Shown piece after piece: positions 1 to 9,512 of a stretch of DNA of 64,000 nt. Each line of letters opens with the position of its first letter. Position 1 is the first letter of the stretch. This DNA is from Terriglobia bacterium (GTDB taxonomy: Bacteria > Acidobacteriota > Terriglobia > Terriglobales > Acidobacteriaceae): assembly GCA_020072815.1 (NCBI GenBank), contig JAIQGE010000013.1, positions 55,262 through 119,261 on the forward strand, in the 5' to 3' direction. Made by a program: the position numbers and the translations under genes. The notes beneath the pieces were generated by a model. The model ran no database searches, had not been told where the DNA came from, and saw only the letters and a list, made by a program, of their open reading frames with translations.

Positions 1-155
1 GCGATTGCGCGATATGACGCACAGGGCCCAACTATCTGCTTTATAATGAATGTTTTAGAGTGGCAATCCAGATGCAACGGAAACAGAAGCCCGAAAAGTC
101 ACTTGGGGGCAGCGTCCGGCCCAACGAAAGGCACGCTGGCCAGCGCAAGGACCCG

Positions 156-1562
156 ATGAGTCAGACAAACAGCTCCGTTTCACTGGTCATTATTGACGAC
201 AACCCGCGCAGCCTGGAGTTTGTCTCCACCGCCCTGGCGCGCGATGGCGTGGAGATTTTTTCCGCCTCCGATCCCGAAGAAGGCCTGGATCTGGTCTACA
301 GCCACCACCCGCAAATCGTGATGACCGACCTGGTCATGCCTAACATGACGGGACTGGACGTGCTGGACCGCATCATGGAATTTGACCCGGCCATTGACGT
401 CATCCTGATGACCGCGCACTACACCACGGAGACCGCGGTGGAAGCCATCCGCAAAGGCGCGGCGGACTATCTCAACAAACCAATTTCGCTCGCCCTGTTG
501 CGCGAGCGCGTGGGCCGCTTGCTGGATAACGCCCTGCAGCGCCAGCGCATCGTGAAAGTTGACGACGACCTGGCCCAGGCGGCGCAGTTTGAGGGCATTG
601 TCGGACGCAGCCCGCAGATGTGGGAAGTGTTCTCCCGCTTGCGGCGCATCGCTCCCCACTACCGCGCGGCGCTCATCACCGGCGAAACTGGCACAGGCAA
701 AGACCTGGCCGCCCAGGCGTTGCACAAGCTAAGCAAAGTGCAAGGCAAATATGTTGTGCTGAACTGTTCCGCCGTGGTGGAGACCTTGTTTGAAAGCGAA
801 CTGTTCGGGCACGTCCGCGGCGCCTTTACTGGAGCGGACCGCGACAAGCCCGGCCTTTTTGAATACGCCAACGGCGGCACGCTGTTTCTGGACGAGATCG
901 GCGACATGCCGCTGGCCACCCAGGCCAAGCTGCTGCGCGTCCTGCAGAACCAGGAGGTCCAGCGCGTGGGATCACTCACCGCCCAGAAAATTGACGTGCG
1001 CGTGGTGGCCGCCACCAACAAAGACCTGCGCAAGGCCATCGCCCACCAGCAATTTCGCGAAGACCTGTTCTACCGGCTGTCCATGGTGGAGATTAACGTT
1101 CCGCCGCTGCGTGAGCGCATGGAGGACCTGCCGCTGCTCACCCGGCATTTTGTGGAGAAGTTTGCGCGCCAGTACGCCAAACCCGTGCGCGGGCTCACGC
1201 AAAGAGCGCAAATCCTGTTGAACCGTTACCATTGGCCGGGCAACGTCCGCGAACTGGAGAACGTGATTGGCCACGCCTGCATGATGGCCATGGGAGACGT
1301 GATTGACGTTGCTGACCTGCCGCCCGCGGTGCAGTACGCCGCGGATGGATTCCGCCAGCCGGCTGCGGTTGCCGGCGGAGTTGCATCCGGCCTGCCCGCA
1401 CCAAATGGCGTCGGCAACGGCTTGTCCCTGGAGGAGCATGAAAAACAGCTCCTGGACCAGGCCCTGACGCAAGCGGGCGGCAACCAATCTAAAGCGGCAC
1501 GCCAGCTCCGCATCGGCCGCGACGCCCTGCGTTACAAAATGAAGAAGTATGGGCTTCTGTAA
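156..1562 (+). CDS. NtrC-family sigma-54-dependent response regulator
   Basis: A 468-residue activator of sigma-54 promoters. An N-terminal receiver (about residues 8-125) has the acidic pair DD near its start and the phosphoacceptor Asp in VMTDLVMPN. The central AAA+ domain shows Walker A GETGTGKD, the sigma-54 contact loop GAFTGA and Walker [11 protein letters not shown]-terminal Fis-type helix-turn-helix ends in [12 protein letters not shown]. The frame is open from a GTG at 60, but I prefer the ATG at 156 because AAGGA lies just upstream and the receiver fold starts immediately after. It converges with the receiver protein on the other strand. No sigma-54 target promoter was identified nearby. 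Confidence 0.93.
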   Translation: MSQTNSSVSLVIIDDNPRSLEFVSTALARDGVEIFSASDPEEGLDLVYSHHPQIVMTDLVMPNMTGLDVLDRIMEFDPAIDVILMTAHYTTETAVEAIRKGAADYLNKPISLALLRERVGRLLDNALQRQRIVKVDDDLAQAAQFEGIVGRSPQMWEVFSRLRRIAPHYRAALITGETGTGKDLAAQALHKLSKVQGKYVVLNCSAVVETLFESELFGHVRGAFTGADRDKPGLFEYANGGTLFLDEIGDMPLATQAKLLRVLQNQEVQRVGSLTAQKIDVRVVAATNKDLRKAIAHQQFREDLFYRLSMVEINVPPLRERMEDLPLLTRHFVEKFARQYAKPVRGLTQRAQILLNRYHWPGNVRELENVIGHACMMAMGDVIDVADLPPAVQYAADGFRQPAAVAGGVASGLPAPNGVGNGLSLEEHEKQLLDQALTQAGGNQSKAARQLRIGRDALRYKMKKYGLL

Positions 1563-1570
1563 TGTTCCAG

Positions 1571-1939
1571 CTATTTCGCACGCAATAATCGGCTTACTTC
1601 GTCGCGCAACTGGGTCAGGGCAACCGGCTTGGAGATGTATCCTGTAAAGCCCGCGGCCATGACCTTTTCGCGGTCTCCCGGCATGGCGTTGGCGGTCACG
1701 GCCACCACGGGAATTGCCGCCAGCTTGGGATTGCTGCGGATTTCCTGCAACACGTCATAGCCATTGCGCTGCGGAAGCTGCAGGTCCATCAGGACCAGGT
1801 CCAGCGACTGCCCGCGAATCAGCGCCAGCGCTTGTTCGCCGTCATTGGCTTCCACCACCTCGTAACCCTGTTGCTCCAGGACGGTCCGCAGCAGTTCGCG
1901 GCTGCTGGCTTTGTCTTCGACGATGAGGATTCGCGGCAT
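1571..1939 (-). CDS. Stand-alone response regulator receiver (CheY-like)
   Basis: A 122-residue single-domain receiver with no output domain. Visible are the acidic start ILIVEDK, the phosphoacceptor Asp in LVLMDLQLP, the conserved Thr/Ala in VVAVTANA and the Lys in YISKPV. It lies 47 bp downstream of the PAS histidine kinase on the same strand, so it is probably the kinase's phosphoacceptor or a relay intermediate. The pairing is inferred from position only. Confidence 0.9.
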   Translation of the reverse strand: MPRILIVEDKASSRELLRTVLEQQGYEVVEANDGEQALALIRGQSLDLVLMDLQLPQRNGYDVLQEIRSNPKLAAIPVVAVTANAMPGDREKVMAAGFTGYISKPVALTQLRDEVSRLLRAK

Positions 1940-1986
1940 GGCAACCTGCCTGTCGCAGGGTAAAGAATTCTATCGTAAAAATGAGT

Positions 1987-3186
1987 TTAGAGGCTGGGCG
2001 GGCCGGTCAGGGGCAGGGCAATGGTAAAGCGGCTTCCTTGTCCCGGCTCGCTGGTAAGCCGGATGTTGCCACCGTGCAGTTCCACCAGCTTTTTGGTGAT
2101 GGGCAGGCCCAATCCCGTGCCTTCGCGTGTGCCTTTGGTTGTGCTGCCTGCCTGATAGAACTTTTCGAAAATGCTTTCGTGTTCATCCGCTGGGATGCCA
2201 ACCCCGGTATCGCACACGCTGATCTCCAGCCATTGCCCATCGGCGGTGAGCGCCTCCACCCAGACAGCGCCGCCGTTCGGAGTGAACTTTACCGCGTTGC
2301 TCAGCAGGTTGTAGAGGATCTCTTTCAGGCGCAGGCGGTCGGCGAAGACCAGATCGTGGAAAGTGTTCTTGTTCTCCAAATGGATGTCTTTGGCTGCGGC
2401 CTGCTGATGAATGCCGGCCAGAACCTCGTCTAGGCAGGCGGCAAAATCAAAGGCGCCCAGCTGGAGTTCCAGACGTCCCGCCTCAATCCTGCTGATGTCC
2501 AGGATTTCGTTGATCAATTGCAGCAGGTGGCGCGAATCCTGCAGTACGTGGCCGAGGAACCGTTTTTGTTTGGGGTTGAGCGTCCCTTCCACTTCTTCCG
2601 TTAGCAGCTCGGAAAATCCGATGATGGTATGCAGCGGCGTTCGCAACTCGTGGCTCATGCTGGCTAGGAACTCGCTCTTCAGCCGGTTGGCTTTTTCCAC
2701 GTCGCGGTTGCGGGCTTCCAGTTGTTCGTTTTTGGCCGCCAGTTCCGCATTGTATTGGTCCTGGACGGCGCGCAGCCGCTGCTCAGCCTCTTTGCGCGCG
2801 CTGATGTCGCGTACCACGGCAATCACGCGCAGGCCGTCTTCCACCCAATTCGGACTCAGACTGATCTCCACCGCAACCTGCGAGCCGTCTTTGCGTTGGG
2901 CCATCAGGTCCAACCCGCCTCCCATGGGGCGCACTTGCGGGTGAGCGGTATAAGAATCTCTTAGTTGTCCGTGCCCGGCCCGCATGGCCGATGGCACCAG
3001 TTGGTCCACGTTGATGCCGTGCAACTCCTCGCGCGTGTAGCCGAACATTTTTTCCGCGGTTTCGTTGGCCAGCACGATGCGGCCTTTGCCATCCACTTCC
3101 AGAATGGCGTCCGGCGCTGCTTCCAGCAGTTTGCGAAAACGCTTTTCCGCGAAGACTTCCGCCGCCGTGTCCGGCTTCTTACCCAC
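1987..3186 (-). CDS. Soluble PAS-domain sensor histidine kinase
   Basis: A 399-residue kinase with no membrane segment, so it probably senses a cytoplasmic signal. Order: a PAS domain with PAC segment (about residues 12-135), a short coiled coil (about 135-165), a HisKA dimerisation domain with the phosphorylated His in MSHELRTPLH (about 175), and a HATPase_c domain with the N box and the glycine boxes GVGIP and GTGLGLP. The start is a GTG at 3186. The receiver-only gene follows on the same strand; the next gene upstream is a divergent OmpR-type regulator. Confidence 0.92.
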   Translation of the reverse strand: MGKKPDTAAEVFAEKRFRKLLEAAPDAILEVDGKGRIVLANETAEKMFGYTREELHGINVDQLVPSAMRAGHGQLRDSYTAHPQVRPMGGGLDLMAQRKDGSQVAVEISLSPNWVEDGLRVIAVVRDISARKEAEQRLRAVQDQYNAELAAKNEQLEARNRDVEKANRLKSEFLASMSHELRTPLHTIIGFSELLTEEVEGTLNPKQKRFLGHVLQDSRHLLQLINEILDISRIEAGRLELQLGAFDFAACLDEVLAGIHQQAAAKDIHLENKNTFHDLVFADRLRLKEILYNLLSNAVKFTPNGGAVWVEALTADGQWLEISVCDTGVGIPADEHESIFEKFYQAGSTTKGTREGTGLGLPITKKLVELHGGNIRLTSEPGQGSRFTIALPLTGPPSL

Positions 3187-3651
3187 GGTGGATGGGTCCT
3201 CCGGCTGCGAGGCGTCTTTCGTTATGGGCCGTTCTGGATCAAACTTGGTCGTAAATTCTCTTCCTTTCGATGAAACCGCAAGCGCAGCACAAGGCGGGAT
3301 TAAGTGGCGAGCACAGCAATGGTATTCTAATTCTCTAATTCTGTGCTCTTCGAGCGATGTGCCGCTTCAATACGATGGGCCTCCTGATCAATGCAAGAAA
3401 GACAGGAGGTAACGGCCAACCTCGCCATGGTAAGCTGCGGCGTTGTGAGTGAGATTCATCGCGAATGAGAGTTAAGAAGAATCTTATCTCCATGCCCCTC
3501 CATAATACTTGTTGCTGAGATGTGACCTAAATCATTTTTTCGTTTCGAGTGCCACCTTCATAATCTAAAATGCCGCGTTCTCCAGGGTGTGCGTTAGTAC
3601 GACCCGAGAATGAACTAAACCGGAATTCTGTTTGGGAGAAGGTGTAGCGCA
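3187..3651. other. Intergenic region between divergent two-component genes
   Basis: About 465 bp between the divergent PAS kinase and the OmpR-type regulator. No credible gene was seen. Near 3520 there is a TGTGA-N6-TCA sequence, a partial match to a Crp/Fnr-type operator, about 130 bp before the regulator start. A GGAGAAGG ribosome-binding site sits about 10 nt before the ATG at 3652. Confidence 0.4.
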
Positions 3652-4362
3652 ATGCGGATTCTGATAGCGGAGGATGACGCTCCGCTGGCATCTTTTGTCG
3701 CCAAGGCCCTGACCGAGGAAGAACACCAGACGGAGATCGCTGCCGATGGCGAAGCGGCGTTGGCAAAACTGGTGGCGAAACCGTTTGATCTGTTGATCCT
3801 GGACCTGAACCTGCCCGTGCTCGACGGCAATGAAGTGCTCAAGCGGCTGCGCGGCCGCGGTTCGGAAATCCCGATTCTGATTCTTACGGCTACGGACAAC
3901 GTGGCAGAACGCGTAGCGTGCCTGGACGCGGGCGCGGATGATTACCTCACCAAACCTTTTTCCTATTCTGAGCTGGCGGCCCGGCTGCGCGCGCTTTACC
4001 GTCGCAAAGGACCTCCGGTGCAAACCGTGCTGCGCGTGCAAGACCTGGAGTTGGACTGCGTCCAGCGCACGGTGGTCCGGGCGGGCGTTCCGGTTGATCT
4101 CACTCCCAAGGAATTTAGCCTGCTGGAATACTTCATGCGCAACCTGGGCCGGCAGATCACCCGCAACATGATCATCCAGTACGTGTGGAAGCTGGCGCCG
4201 GACACCATGACCAACGTGGTGGACGTGTATGTCAACTACTTGCGCAAAAAGATTGATGAAAACGCCAAAGTGAAACTGATTCGCACCGTCCGCGGTGTTG
4301 GCTACGAGTTCGGTCCATCCGCGCATCCGGACGATGCCGACCAGGCCGAAGACCCCGAATAA
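3652..4362 (+). CDS. OmpR/PhoB-family response regulator
   Basis: A 236-residue DNA-binding regulator. The receiver (about 1-118) starts with MRILIAEDDA and has its phosphoacceptor Asp in LLILDLNLP, Thr in LTATD and Lys in LTKPF. The winged-helix domain (about 130-228) ends with the wing motif RGVGYEF. A GGAGAAGG Shine-Dalgarno sequence sets the start. No histidine kinase follows directly; the divergent soluble PAS kinase is the nearest possible partner. Confidence 0.93.
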   Translation: MRILIAEDDAPLASFVAKALTEEEHQTEIAADGEAALAKLVAKPFDLLILDLNLPVLDGNEVLKRLRGRGSEIPILILTATDNVAERVACLDAGADDYLTKPFSYSELAARLRALYRRKGPPVQTVLRVQDLELDCVQRTVVRAGVPVDLTPKEFSLLEYFMRNLGRQITRNMIIQYVWKLAPDTMTNVVDVYVNYLRKKIDENAKVKLIRTVRGVGYEFGPSAHPDDADQAEDPE

Positions 4363-4476
4363 CTTCCCCCGAAGCGATGTTGCACTGGGTCCCGCCGAAC
4401 CTGACGGGTCAGAAGCCAGCGTTTGACTTTTATTCCAACTCAGGCCCATTATTTCCGCCCGGGAGAAACTGAATCA

Positions 4477-6807
4477 ATGCTTGTCGCCACCAGCAAAAGT
4501 CAGCGCTGTGTTGTCTCTGCATTACTGGTTTGTCTCACCCTTGCCTCGGCAGGGCTTTTCGCACAACAACAGCAGCCTGCGGCCGAAGCCGCGCGTCTGG
4601 AGCGGCTGGTCGCGCTGTGCAAATTGTGGGGCGCGATCAAATATTTCCATCCCTATCTCGCCTACCGCGAGGATATTGACTGGGACAAAGCCGCGGTGGA
4701 GGCCATTGCCAAGGTCAACGCGGCCAAGAGTTCCGCTGACTATGCCGATGCGGTTGATCAGATGCTAAAGGCTCTCGGCGATCCCGCTACCCGAGTCCTG
4801 CCCAAGGAAACAGATCAAAAGCCATTGCCCGGAGAAACCGGTGATCCCAGTTTTCGTACTCTCGCTGACGGTGTTCTGCTGGTCAGCGTTCGCAACTTCG
4901 GGGAGCAACCGGGCTTCAGCTTCATGCTTGAGCAGGCCTCGGCTCTTACCAAGGAGATTCCCAAAGCCAAGACCGTGATCTTTGACCTGCGGCCTCCCGG
5001 CCGGCTGACGGAAAACCAGCAGGGAGTTGTCGCCAATGTGTTCGAATTCGGAAACCTGGCCAGCATGCTTTCTTCATCGCCTCTGGTCTTTCCCGGCGAA
5101 CGCCGCCGAATGCACGTCGGATTTATTCCTCAGCAAGGGGCCACTTCAGGAGGCTATGAATCGGCGTTCTTCATTTCCCAGCGCACCAAGGTCTTGCCCG
5201 GTAAATCTGCCAAGGATGTCCCTGTTATTTTTCTTGTCAACCAGAATTCAGAGATTCCGGCAGCGGCGCTGGCGCTGCAAGCAGCAGGCAAGGCAGCCAT
5301 CGTCGCAGAGGGCCGGATCGAAGATTACTCGGCGGTTTCTACGCAGAAATTCAAGCTCGCGGACGGTATAGAGGCGGAGATTCGCCTGGGCGAACTCCTC
5401 TACCCTGACGGTTCTACCAGTGTGGTTGCGGATGAAACCGTGCCCGCATCGTCTCAGGTGGGAGAGCAGAACACGGCATTTCAAAGAGCCCTGGCGTTGG
5501 CAAAAGACTTCAGAACGTCTCCGACGAATCGCCGCCATGTAGCCGTCAGCGCCGCAATTCCCGTTGAAAAACCATACTCGGACATGAGCTACCCTGCCCG
5601 CGAGTATCGCGTGCTTGCAGCTTTCAGGATCTGGACGGTCATCAACTACTTCTTCCCCTACCAAGATCTCATGGGAGAAGACTGGGATGGCGTGTTGCGC
5701 GAGTCCATCCCCAAGCTGGAACGGGCGAGTAACGCGCTGGAATACAGCCTGAGCGTGGCGGAGATGGTGACCCGGTTTCATGATGGCCATGGTTTTGTGC
5801 GCAGTCAGTTATTGCGGGACTATCTTGGCGCTGCTCCGGCGCCGGTGCGGGTGCGGATGATTGAAGGCTTACCCGTGGTCACCGCCTTTTGGAATGATCA
5901 ATCCGTGAAAGATGCCGCCGCGGCCGGCATCGCGGTTGGCGACGTGATCATGAAAGTGGATGGTGAAGACGCTAAAGACCGCCTGGCGCGCTTGTCCAGA
6001 TATATCTCAGCGTCAACACCGCAGTGGCAGCAATATCGCGCGGCAGGTACATTGTTGAGCGGTCCGGAAGGCTCCACCGTCAAAGTCACAGTGCGTGACG
6101 CCAAGAATCAAGTCAAAGAACTAAACCTGCTTCGCAAGGCCGCTTACTACCAAGGTGAACTCATCGAACGCCGTGGAGCACCCTTCAGGCTGCTTTCGGA
6201 GACGATTGGCTACGCCGATTTGGACCAACTGGAGGTCTCCATGGTGGACGACATGTTTGAGAAGTTCAAAAACACCAAGGCCATCATCTTTGACGATCGC
6301 ACCTATCCCCGCGGGACAGCCTGGGCGATAGCGCCGCGGCTCACCGAAAAAGACCAGGTCGTTGCCGCAACATTCACACGGCGCGTTCCCATGTTCCCCG
6401 ATTCGCCGATGGGAGAGATCGTGGGATCTTCCACCACGCAGGCTTTTCAGCAAAAAATTCCCCACAGCGACAAATGGAAATACAAGGGGAAGACCGTAAT
6501 GCTGATTGATGAACGCGCCATCAGCCAGGCGGAACACACGGGTTTGTTTCTGCAGGCGGCGAACGGAACCAAGTTCATCGGCAGCCCCACGGCCGGGGCC
6601 AACGGTGACGTAACCTCATTCTGTGTTCCCGGCGGAATCTGGATCAGTTTTACCGGACAAGCGGTGCGTCACGCTGACGGCCGCCAGTTGCAGCGCGTCG
6701 GCCTGAAGCCGGACATCGAAGTCCGCCCCACCATCAAGGGTATCCGCGCCGGAAAAGACGAAGTTCTGGACCGGGCGGTGAAGTACTTGAGGAAAGAGCT
6801 GAAATAG
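4477..6807 (+). CDS. Secreted S41-family (C-terminal processing/tricorn-like) peptidase
   Basis: A 776-residue exported protein. The N-terminus is a signal peptide (hydrophobic VSALLVCLTLASAGLFA followed by QQQQ). The N-terminal half resembles a degenerate copy of the S41 scaffold, with motifs such as LWGAIKYFHPY and, later, RIWTVINYFFPYQD. A PDZ-like segment (about 470-570, AAAGIAVGDVIMKVDGED) precedes the C-terminal S41 core, whose nucleophile region is DERAISQAEHTG with an AGANGDV loop after it. I prefer the ATG at 4477, preceded by GGGAGA, over the upstream TTG at 4423 because the signal peptide then starts properly. The substrate is unknown. Confidence 0.85.
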   Translation: MLVATSKSQRCVVSALLVCLTLASAGLFAQQQQPAAEAARLERLVALCKLWGAIKYFHPYLAYREDIDWDKAAVEAIAKVNAAKSSADYADAVDQMLKALGDPATRVLPKETDQKPLPGETGDPSFRTLADGVLLVSVRNFGEQPGFSFMLEQASALTKEIPKAKTVIFDLRPPGRLTENQQGVVANVFEFGNLASMLSSSPLVFPGERRRMHVGFIPQQGATSGGYESAFFISQRTKVLPGKSAKDVPVIFLVNQNSEIPAAALALQAAGKAAIVAEGRIEDYSAVSTQKFKLADGIEAEIRLGELLYPDGSTSVVADETVPASSQVGEQNTAFQRALALAKDFRTSPTNRRHVAVSAAIPVEKPYSDMSYPAREYRVLAAFRIWTVINYFFPYQDLMGEDWDGVLRESIPKLERASNALEYSLSVAEMVTRFHDGHGFVRSQLLRDYLGAAPAPVRVRMIEGLPVVTAFWNDQSVKDAAAAGIAVGDVIMKVDGEDAKDRLARLSRYISASTPQWQQYRAAGTLLSGPEGSTVKVTVRDAKNQVKELNLLRKAAYYQGELIERRGAPFRLLSETIGYADLDQLEVSMVDDMFEKFKNTKAIIFDDRTYPRGTAWAIAPRLTEKDQVVAATFTRRVPMFPDSPMGEIVGSSTTQAFQQKIPHSDKWKYKGKTVMLIDERAISQAEHTGLFLQAANGTKFIGSPTAGANGDVTSFCVPGGIWISFTGQAVRHADGRQLQRVGLKPDIEVRPTIKGIRAGKDEVLDRAVKYLRKELK

Positions 6808-6824
6808 TTGACGCAGAGGCAGCC

Positions 6825-7421
6825 TTACTTCAAATGCTCCAGCATCGCCTTGAACACGCTTGTCCCTGATTTGCCCATCAACTCGTAGATCATCATCTCC
6901 GTGGATGACAGCACGGCCCCGGCGGCGCGCATGCGTTCCAGGCCGAGCTTCCAGTTCAATTCGGTCCGGGAGCTGACCGCGTCGGCGGCCACGTGGATGT
7001 TCATTCCCTGGTTCAGCGCGCCCAGCGCCGTCTGCATCACGCAGATGTGGGTCTCCATGCCGCACAGCAGCAGCGTGTTGCGCTCGGCCAGCGTGCCGAT
7101 AGCCGAACAGAACTCGCCGTTGCCGAAGCAGCCGAACTCCAGCTTGTCCACCGGCTTGGTGTTGGGTGGCAACAGCGCCATGATTTCCGGGACGGTCACG
7201 CCCAGACCCTTGGCGTACTGCGTGGAAACCACCACGGGCAGTGACAAGAGGCCGGCCAGCCGGACCAGCAATTGCGCGTTGCGTACCAGCCGGTCTTTTT
7301 CGTGGATGGGCGGCAGGAGTTTCTCTTGAATATCAATGACTGCCAGTACGCAATCTTCCACGCGCAGGGGCCGGCGCGCGACTTCAGAGTAGGGAAGCGT
7401 CTCAACCGGTGTGCTGACCAT
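6825..7421 (-). CDS. Isochorismatase-family (cysteine) hydrolase
   Basis: A 198-residue alpha/beta hydrolase of the isochorismatase/YcaC-like superfamily, which hydrolyses amide or vinyl-ether bonds of small molecules. The expected triad is visible: Asp in LAVIDIQEKLLP (about residue 29), Lys in PVDKLEFGCF (about 92) and Cys in GMETHICVMQTA (about 127). It converges with the S41 peptidase gene and the two stops are only about 17 bp apart. The substrate cannot be read from the sequence. Confidence 0.87.
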   Translation of the reverse strand: MVSTPVETLPYSEVARRPLRVEDCVLAVIDIQEKLLPPIHEKDRLVRNAQLLVRLAGLLSLPVVVSTQYAKGLGVTVPEIMALLPPNTKPVDKLEFGCFGNGEFCSAIGTLAERNTLLLCGMETHICVMQTALGALNQGMNIHVAADAVSSRTELNWKLGLERMRAAGAVLSSTEMMIYELMGKSGTSVFKAMLEHLK

Positions 7422-7466
7422 AATAGGAAATTGTAGCGCGTGGGCTCGATGTAATCATCCGCGCAC

Positions 7467-7502
7467 AAAAAAGCCCGGAGTCCTTGCGGAACTCCAGGCT
7501 TC
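7467..7502 (-). terminator. Rho-independent terminator after the His/Arg-rich secreted protein gene
   Basis: Read on the minus strand, AAGCCtGGAGT and ACTCCgGGCTT form a stem around a short loop and are followed at once by a run of T. It lies about 18 bp past the stop of the gene ending at 7520 and upstream of the hydrolase gene, so it separates the two units. Confidence 0.85.
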
Positions 7503-7519
7503 TCATATCGTCCCCGGGA

Positions 7520-8062
7520 TTATCTTCCCAGGAAAGTCACGTGCACGTACGTTCCCAGGCGCGCATTGAACGCCAAGTACCAGCCAACGTGGTCGGGGTC
7601 GTTATAGATCACAACCCGGTCGCGGTCCCAGTACCAGTCATTGCAATAGGCGTAATCGGGTTCAGCCACGCGGAAGTAGTAACCGTTGAACCAGAACCGT
7701 TCCGGCCGCCCGCCGCCGAGCACCCAGATGTGACTGCGGCCAACAAAGCGGAACCGCCCGTGTTCCCAGGGATGCTCGAGGTGAAAGCGCCGGTCATTGC
7801 GGTCCCAATCATGTCCCACCCACCGGTCGCGGCGGTTGTCGTGGTCCACGTGCGGCCTGTCAGGATGGCCTTCGCGGTCGCGAAAGCCGCGGTCATGGTC
7901 TTCACGGCGCTCGCCCTTGTCGTGTCGCGGACCATGAGAAGGAATGTGTTCGCGCTTGTCGCGGTCCCGGCCGCGATCGTGGTCCCGATCTCGGTCTTGC
8001 GCCGTCACATAGACCGGTATGAGAAACAACGTCAGAAAAAGTCCGAGAAGCTTGTGTTTCAT
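7520..8062 (-). CDS. Secreted Arg/Asp/His-rich protein of unknown function
   Basis: A 180-residue exported protein. A signal peptide (MKHKLLGLFLTLFLIPVYVTAQ) precedes a highly charged low-complexity stretch built from RD, DH and DR units (about residues 22-100), then an aromatic C-terminal part with HIWVLGGG, WFNGYYF and NDWYWDRD. The start at 8062 is supported by TGGAGG upstream. Proteins of this composition are common in soil bacteria and are often envelope-associated. Metal binding by the His/Asp stretch is possible but unproven. Confidence 0.75.
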   Translation of the reverse strand: MKHKLLGLFLTLFLIPVYVTAQDRDRDHDRGRDRDKREHIPSHGPRHDKGERREDHDRGFRDREGHPDRPHVDHDNRRDRWVGHDWDRNDRRFHLEHPWEHGRFRFVGRSHIWVLGGGRPERFWFNGYYFRVAEPDYAYCNDWYWDRDRVVIYNDPDHVGWYLAFNARLGTYVHVTFLGR

Positions 8063-8255
8063 CCGCACCTCCAGAGTTGGGTCATGCTGTGTGCAAATAG
8101 GTTGTTGCCTCACTCTAACAACCCGTCCCAGCGATAATCCACTCGGTGCGGCTTACCAAAGTTCAGGAACCCAAGTCCCAAATCCTAAGCCTCAAAGACC
8201 CACGACCAAAAAGAACTAAGAGCACGAATTGGGCCATAAGTTTAGCTGGTCTTCC

Positions 8256-9401
8256 TCAGTGGTCATGGTCATCATGCATCGCCACCACGCGTGGCCGGAC
8301 CTGGTCGTGTTGCCATGCGCTGGTCTGCCAGTTGTCTTTCACAGCCTCGCGTTTGATCCAGGGCGGCAACTCCAGGCGCAGATGGCGCGCCAGGGCCATG
8401 GCGTACGGTTCGTAGAGACCACGCAGGCGGAGCAGTTCGGCGTCCGCCGCATCGCCGACGGTAAGCTTCATCCCGGCGCCCTGCAGTTGCCTGCGGATGG
8501 CCTCCAGGTCTTCCGCTTGCAAGCGGGACGAAGCGCCATCGCGGTCCGGCGGCGCTGCAAACACCTGGCTCAGGTCCACCAGAGCATGGCGTGCGATGGC
8601 AAACGTCATTCGCGCCTGGTACTGGCACATGCCTTCCAGTCCGACCATGGCCAGCGAGCACACGTCCAGGACGGCGGTGAGCGACCCGATCCAGGATTGG
8701 TTATCGTGCTGCGACCGGAAGTAAGCCAGCACGGGATAAGAAAGATGGCTCTCCATCAGATCAGCCGCCCAATGTTCCCAGTCATGCAGCACGGTGGTGA
8801 GCGCGTCCAGGCCTTGATCGTTCCGTCCGGCGTGGCGGCGCAGCAGTTCGAAGGCTGTGGGCGGAGATCCGGCGCGCGCGTCGAGCAGAGAGATGGTCAC
8901 TTCACGCCGCGAGAAAGCTTGATACAGCACCGGCAGATAGCCGATGACCAGCGCGAGAAATCCAAATCCAATGCCCGCTTCTAGAACGGTAACCAATCTG
9001 CCCAGCGGTGTGACAGGCGTGATGTCGCCCAGCCCCAGCGTGAACAGCGTGGTCCCGCTCATGTAGAGTGCGTTGCCAAAGTGGCTGGGAAGGAGCGAGC
9101 CGGTAAAGCGCGCACCATCGCCAAAGTGGATCAACGCGAAACCAAACACCAATACCACGGCGAAGAAGGCAAACAGCATCAGCAGGGAGAGCGGGCCGTA
9201 ATAGCTGAGCAGCGCGTCGCGTCCCTTCTTACTTTGGCGTCCCTTTGCCACACTTCGCCATGCGACCCATGTTACGCGGTAGAACAAAACCGCCAGGCGG
9301 AAATGGCGCGTCACCCGCCGAGGCAGCACAATGGTCTCAAACGTCTCCCACAGCACCACCAGAACCATGATTACGCCGGCAATTACCGAAAAGTAGTTCA
9401 A
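8256..9401 (-). CDS. Two-TM potassium channel-like membrane protein
   Basis: A protein of about 381 residues. Membrane segments lie near residues 3-20, 70-95 and 130-155. A P-loop TTLFTLGLGD precedes the last of them, so the filter TLGLGD resembles the TxGYGD signature of K+ channels with Leu in place of Tyr. A long soluble C-terminal region (about 160-381) ends in a His/Asp tail. The TTG at 9401 is chosen because GAGAGGA sits 6 nt upstream; the ATG at 9425 has no ribosome-binding site. It is divergent from the DedA-rhodanese gene. Ion specificity is inferred from the filter only. Confidence 0.75.
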   Translation of the reverse strand: MNYFSVIAGVIMVLVVLWETFETIVLPRRVTRHFRLAVLFYRVTWVAWRSVAKGRQSKKGRDALLSYYGPLSLLMLFAFFAVVLVFGFALIHFGDGARFTGSLLPSHFGNALYMSGTTLFTLGLGDITPVTPLGRLVTVLEAGIGFGFLALVIGYLPVLYQAFSRREVTISLLDARAGSPPTAFELLRRHAGRNDQGLDALTTVLHDWEHWAADLMESHLSYPVLAYFRSQHDNQSWIGSLTAVLDVCSLAMVGLEGMCQYQARMTFAIARHALVDLSQVFAAPPDRDGASSRLQAEDLEAIRRQLQGAGMKLTVGDAADAELLRLRGLYEPYAMALARHLRLELPPWIKREAVKDNWQTSAWQHDQVRPRVVAMHDDHDH

Positions 9402-9512
9402 TACGTGTCCTCTCTTGCAAGGCATTAGATTACAGGAAATCGCCAACGGTTCGTCTTTCTGCGGGCTGCGGTACACTGAATGGCGAATGAAAGCGCCAGC
9501 AGGTAACGCCAC

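Noticed and set aside
50..60. GTTTTAGAG, resembling the start of a Cas9-type repeat
   Set aside because: Single occurrence, no spacers and no cas genes in the window; no CRISPR array was found.
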